This document shows, one piece after another, positions 5,734-8,526 of a stretch of DNA of 8,526 nucleotides. A program made the translations under genes and the position numbers. The stretch's first letter is position 1. Each line of letters opens with the position of its first letter. Origin of the DNA: an uncultured Candidatus Melainabacteria bacterium (GTDB lineage Bacteria > Cyanobacteriota > Vampirovibrionia > Gastranaerophilales > Gastranaerophilaceae); the NCBI GenBank assembly GCA_934693215.1, contig CAKUVB010000069.1:1-8526 (forward strand), written 5' to 3'. The notes beneath the pieces were generated by a model. The model saw only the letters and a list, made by a program, of their open reading frames with translations, had not been told where the DNA came from and did no database searches.

Positions 5734-6328
5734 TCTTTTGCAAAACAACAAGTTTTCTTTCATATACTTCTTCTAGAGGTAGAGTATATTCAATAATATC
5801 AATCAATTTTAGACCTGATTTTTTTATTAAATATTTAGCATCGCTGATTTCTTTATCTGCTAAGCGTGATTTATATGCAACAAAATAACCGTTTTTCTTT
5901 AATAATGGTGTGGCATATTTAACTAAAATATCAATTGTTGCAACTGCTCGAGAAGTAATGATATCAAATTTTTGTTCAATATTTTCTGCCCTATCGCATA
6001 TTGTAGTGAGATTATTTATTGATAATTCTTGTTTTATATTTTCTATTGCATTAATTTTTTTTCGGATACTATCAAGAGCAAAGACTTCAATATTTGGATA
6101 TTCCAAAGCTATAGGAACGGCAGGAAATCCTCCACCAGTGCCGATATCTAAAAGAGTATTAACTTTTGGGGAATATTTTTCAAAAAACAATTTTATCCCT
6201 AAAGAATCATATACATGTTTCTCCCATAAAAATTTTTCTTCATGTTTAGAAATTAGATTAAGTACAGCATTTTGCACAAGAAAAACTTTCATATAATTTG
6301 TAAAATCAGTATTTATTTTGAAGTTCAT
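5726..6328 (-). CDS. rsmG: 16S rRNA (guanine527-N7)-methyltransferase RsmG (GidB)
   Basis: RsmG uses S-adenosylmethionine to methylate N7 of G527 (E. coli numbering) in the 530 loop of 16S rRNA; loss of it in other bacteria gives low-level streptomycin resistance. The 200-aa product has the family pattern: 'HVYDSL' (residues 38-43), SAM-binding loop 'LLDIGTGGGFPAVPIAL' (59-75), 'ALDSIRKKINAIENI' (84-98), 'DRAENI' (112-117), 'DIITSRAVA' (122-130) and 'RKLVVLQK' (191-198). The usual 'KG' loop reads 'YKSR' (152-155), a modest divergence. Length is close to the usual 200-215. ATG 6328 lies inside the last codons of the upstream TPR gene (23-base overlap). AGGGGA sits 11 bases before it, somewhat far, so translational coupling is likely. 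An internal Met13 (6292) is an alternative start, but residues before it fit the family's N-terminal helix. Confidence 0.95.
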   Translation of the reverse strand: MNFKINTDFTNYMKVFLVQNAVLNLISKHEEKFLWEKHVYDSLGIKLFFEKYSPKVNTLLDIGTGGGFPAVPIALEYPNIEVFALDSIRKKINAIENIKQELSINNLTTICDRAENIEQKFDIITSRAVATIDILVKYATPLLKKNGYFVAYKSRLADKEISDAKYLIKKSGLKLIDIIEYTLPLEEVYERKLVVLQKII

Positions 6329-8498
6329 TAAATTTTTTATCCCCTATTTTTAATTTTATATCATTTATGCGAACTTGTATTTTCTTTTTATTATCTTGAC
6401 TAAATTTGTCTTTAACTAAATTGTAAACTGCAAAGAATTCTTTTAATGCTAGTTCTGGTTCGTTTTTGTTAGAAAAATAGTCGCCCAAATGTAGTCCTGC
6501 ATTTGCCATTGCAAAAATATCATTAGATTTTATAGCAGCGGTTTTTGCTTGTAAAAGATATTTATAAGCTTCTTCTCTTTCGCTGTGTATAAGTATTTTT
6601 GCAACATTTGATGCAGAATAATACATTCCGTAATTATTAGAGTTTTGTTCATCTAATAAAAATGCAGATTTAAAATTCTCTAGTGCATGTTTTGTGTCAT
6701 TTATATCAAGATAAAAATCTCCTAAGTTAGAATAAGATAAAGATTTGTATTTACAATTATCATCAGATATTGCAATACATTTTTTATAGTATTCAATAGC
6801 TATCTCAGTATTATCGTTTTCATCAGCTAATATAGCAAATTTAAAATACAATTCGGATAAATTTAGCTTACATTGTTCTCTTTCTGATAAAATAATAGCT
6901 TTGTTATACAGTTCATAAGCTTTGTTCTTTGCAGATAATGATATATAAATATTTGCAAGTATAGTGTAAGCTTCTATTGTTGTAGAAGTTTCAGTAGACT
7001 CTGATATTATTTCGTGCAGAATATTTATCGCTTCATTTGTTTTGTATGATTGATAATATATTTGTGCGACTTGTAATTTTATTTTATTAACAGAGGTTAT
7101 GTCATTGTGTTCTCTATAATATTTAATCAAATGATTAAAATAGTGTAGAGAATATTTTAAATTGCCGACTTTGATGTATAGTTCTGATAGTTCAGTATAA
7201 ATTTTAATATTGTCGACATCATTTTTTTCTAAAAGTTGTAGATAAACCTTTATAGCTTCGTTATATTTATATTCATTTTTTAACGTTTCTGCACATTCTA
7301 AAAGTTCATTTGTTGAAAGGGCTTTATAGGTTATTGGTTGTTCTTCTTTTGTTTCGATAATAGTAGGTAATTCAGAAGAATGAAATTGCAGTTCGGTCCT
7401 CATTGTAGTTCTTGATATTAATAATAACCTTTCAGAAGGTTTTAGAGGAAGTTGTGAATTATAAAACTTTATTAGGTTTTTGCGTAAAGCTTGTTTATTG
7501 TCGTCATCAATTTCCGCTAAAATTTCGTTTCTAAAGTAGTTATTAATTACAAATAAATCATCTCTTTGTGTAATTAGTTTGTCTTTTTTTAACTCATCTA
7601 TTGTTAGTTTATTATATATATCAAAATAATCCAAAACTTGAGAGTTAATTGGGTGTCTTGTAATAGCAAGCATTTGTAAAATTTTTAACGCATCATTTGA
7701 TTGCATACTTATAAAAGCTTTTGCTAAGAATTTGTCAAATGATAAGCCGGAATTTGTATATGCCACAAGATAATCATTTACACTTAACTCTTTTTTATTC
7801 AATATTAAACCGGTTATCTCTGTATATAAATAGTATCCTCTTGTTATTTTGTATAATTCATCAAGCATTCTTGATGTAGCTTTGATATTTTGTTCTGCAA
7901 GATATTTTTCAAAAAATATACGTGAAAGTGCTTTTAAAATAACTTTTGTATATAAAATATCCTGTGGAAAAAGTGTTGTATCAAAGGTCTTTGATACGAT
8001 TATAACTTTTATTTTTTCATCTTTCGAAATAGCTGTTAAAAAATTAATAATGTCAGATATATTATTTTCTTGTACTAAATCAAAATCAAAAAGAGTTATT
8101 ATTATATTTGACGGACTTTCAGTAAAGCAACCGGAAATTCTATCTTGGAACGAATTTGTTTGTCTATATCTATACCCTAATTCTGAGTTTGCTGCTACAG
8201 AAATAAACTGAGTCCATAGGTGTAATAATACGTCATCAAGAGTTATCGAATTTGAACAATTTATTTTAAACGAATAAACGTTTTTATCAATGTAATTCAG
8301 AAGATGATTAACGATTGAAGTTTTTCCGGTTCCAATAAAACCTGATACCACAAGAATGTTATCAGATTTTTGACAAAATCCATATAACTTGCTTAGAATA
8401 TGCTCATTGTTTTCCAAAACAAATTTATTTACCCCTCTAGATGGTAGTGAAATAAAGTCGTTGTAGTTTGCATTTATAGATAAAAAACTTCTAGCCAT
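6306..8498 (-). CDS. 730-aa P-loop ATPase (AAA/STAND-like) with C-terminal TPR repeats
   Basis: The N-terminal half is a P-loop NTPase: Walker A 'GFIGTGKTS' (residues 53-61), a Walker B-like hydrophobic strand ending in Asp 'NIIITLFDFD' (131-140) and a following strand 'KVIIVSK' (164-170) suited to sensor 1. Residues 185-345 look like the helical lid and winged-helix part seen in STAND/AAA proteins. From about residue 395 to 700 there are successive TPR-like helical pairs, e.g. 'YNEAIKVYLQLLEKN', 'AYTILANIYISLSAKNKAYE', 'AIEYYKKCIAI', 'SYSNLGDFYLDINDTKHALE' and 'LHLGDYFSNKNEPELALKEF'. This layout suits ATP-dependent scaffolds or signal-responsive regulators. No effector domain (TIR, caspase, nuclease, DNA-binding) or membrane segment was recognised, so a defence role is not supported. 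It overlaps rsmG by 23 bases and probably leads that operon. The start lacks a Shine-Dalgarno. Partners and trigger are unknown. Confidence 0.88.
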   Translation of the reverse strand: MARSFLSINANYNDFISLPSRGVNKFVLENNEHILSKLYGFCQKSDNILVVSGFIGTGKTSIVNHLLNYIDKNVYSFKINCSNSITLDDVLLHLWTQFISVAANSELGYRYRQTNSFQDRISGCFTESPSNIIITLFDFDLVQENNISDIINFLTAISKDEKIKVIIVSKTFDTTLFPQDILYTKVILKALSRIFFEKYLAEQNIKATSRMLDELYKITRGYYLYTEITGLILNKKELSVNDYLVAYTNSGLSFDKFLAKAFISMQSNDALKILQMLAITRHPINSQVLDYFDIYNKLTIDELKKDKLITQRDDLFVINNYFRNEILAEIDDDNKQALRKNLIKFYNSQLPLKPSERLLLISRTTMRTELQFHSSELPTIIETKEEQPITYKALSTNELLECAETLKNEYKYNEAIKVYLQLLEKNDVDNIKIYTELSELYIKVGNLKYSLHYFNHLIKYYREHNDITSVNKIKLQVAQIYYQSYKTNEAINILHEIISESTETSTTIEAYTILANIYISLSAKNKAYELYNKAIILSEREQCKLNLSELYFKFAILADENDNTEIAIEYYKKCIAISDDNCKYKSLSYSNLGDFYLDINDTKHALENFKSAFLLDEQNSNNYGMYYSASNVAKILIHSEREEAYKYLLQAKTAAIKSNDIFAMANAGLHLGDYFSNKNEPELALKEFFAVYNLVKDKFSQDNKKKIQVRINDIKLKIGDKKFNELQNKY

Positions 8499-8501
8499 AG
8501 G

Positions 8502-8510
8502 ATAATATTA
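8502..8510 (-). promoter_or_regulatory. Possible -10 region before the TPR ATPase gene
   Basis: On the minus strand TAATATTAT (8510-8502) lies directly before the start codon at 8498. The TAATAT hexamer (4/6) ends 6 bases from ATG; TATTAT (5/6) ends only 3 bases away. No Shine-Dalgarno is present. The window ends at 8526, so a -35 cannot be fully assessed. This is the weakest of the four leaderless-type starts. Confidence 0.25.
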
Positions 8511-8526
8511 AAGGATTTTGTTACTT

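Noticed and set aside
5910..6296. Plus-strand open frame of 128 codons
   Set aside because: Antisense to rsmG, which has full family motifs.
7849..8211. Plus-strand open frame of 120 codons
   Set aside because: Antisense to the ATPase domain of the TPR protein, with no ribosome site.
6306..8498. Anti-phage STAND (Avs-like) defence gene
   Set aside because: The P-loop plus TPR layout is suggestive, but no effector domain is seen and the gene overlaps housekeeping rsmG rather than lying among defence or mobile genes.

Overview
The window is strongly AT-rich, with short intergenic gaps, genes on both strands and bacterial signals throughout (Shine-Dalgarno sites, sigma70-type -10 boxes, a rho-independent terminator). 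Recognisable genes are an amino-acid-type adenylation enzyme, a holo-ACP synthase (acpS), the 16S rRNA methyltransferase rsmG and an ATPase with TPR repeats. One short orphan protein begins with an 'NNVSFGARVKF' stretch. From memory, this N-terminal style is common among small proteins of gut Gastranaerophilales (Vampirovibrionia/'Melainabacteria'). I infer that lineage with low-to-moderate confidence; a low-GC Firmicute or another AT-rich gut bacterium is not excluded. No mobile element, CRISPR array, tRNA or rRNA was seen.

Layout. 1-1489 (-): stand-alone adenylation enzyme, cut by the window start just after its A10 lysine motif. 1531-1905 (+): divergent acpS, 41 bases away, with overlapping promoter elements. 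1906-2377: 472 bases without a convincing reading frame, holding a strong -10 box, several inverted repeats and a duplicated 'ATAAAGG..TATCTG' motif; possibly a structured RNA. 2378-2809 (+): orphan 143-aa protein with its own promoter. 2824-2860: strong bidirectional terminator. 2888-4684 (-): orphan 598-aa protein with five 15-residue ETPVAETPVAKATAK-type repeats. 4857-4997, 5052-5303 and 5374-5733 (+): a 46-aa peptide, a small lipoprotein and a 119-aa orphan. 5726-6328 and 6306-8498 (-): rsmG, overlapped by the end of an upstream 730-aa P-loop/TPR protein, probably one operon.

How they work together. The adenylation enzyme and AcpS plausibly serve one carrier-protein pathway: one activates an acid for loading on a phosphopantetheine arm, the other installs that arm. 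The carrier protein itself is not visible and may lie beyond the left edge. RsmG is housekeeping ribosome modification, probably translationally coupled to the TPR ATPase. The orphan genes cannot be given a function.

The most interesting cross-window signal is start-site architecture. Several genes (acpS, lipoprotein, 119-aa gene, perhaps the TPR ATPase) lack a Shine-Dalgarno but have a -10-like hexamer ending exactly 6 bases before ATG, as expected for leaderless transcripts. Others (adenylation enzyme, 143-aa, 598-aa and 46-aa genes) have ordinary Shine-Dalgarno sites. No clearly new multi-gene system could be demonstrated.
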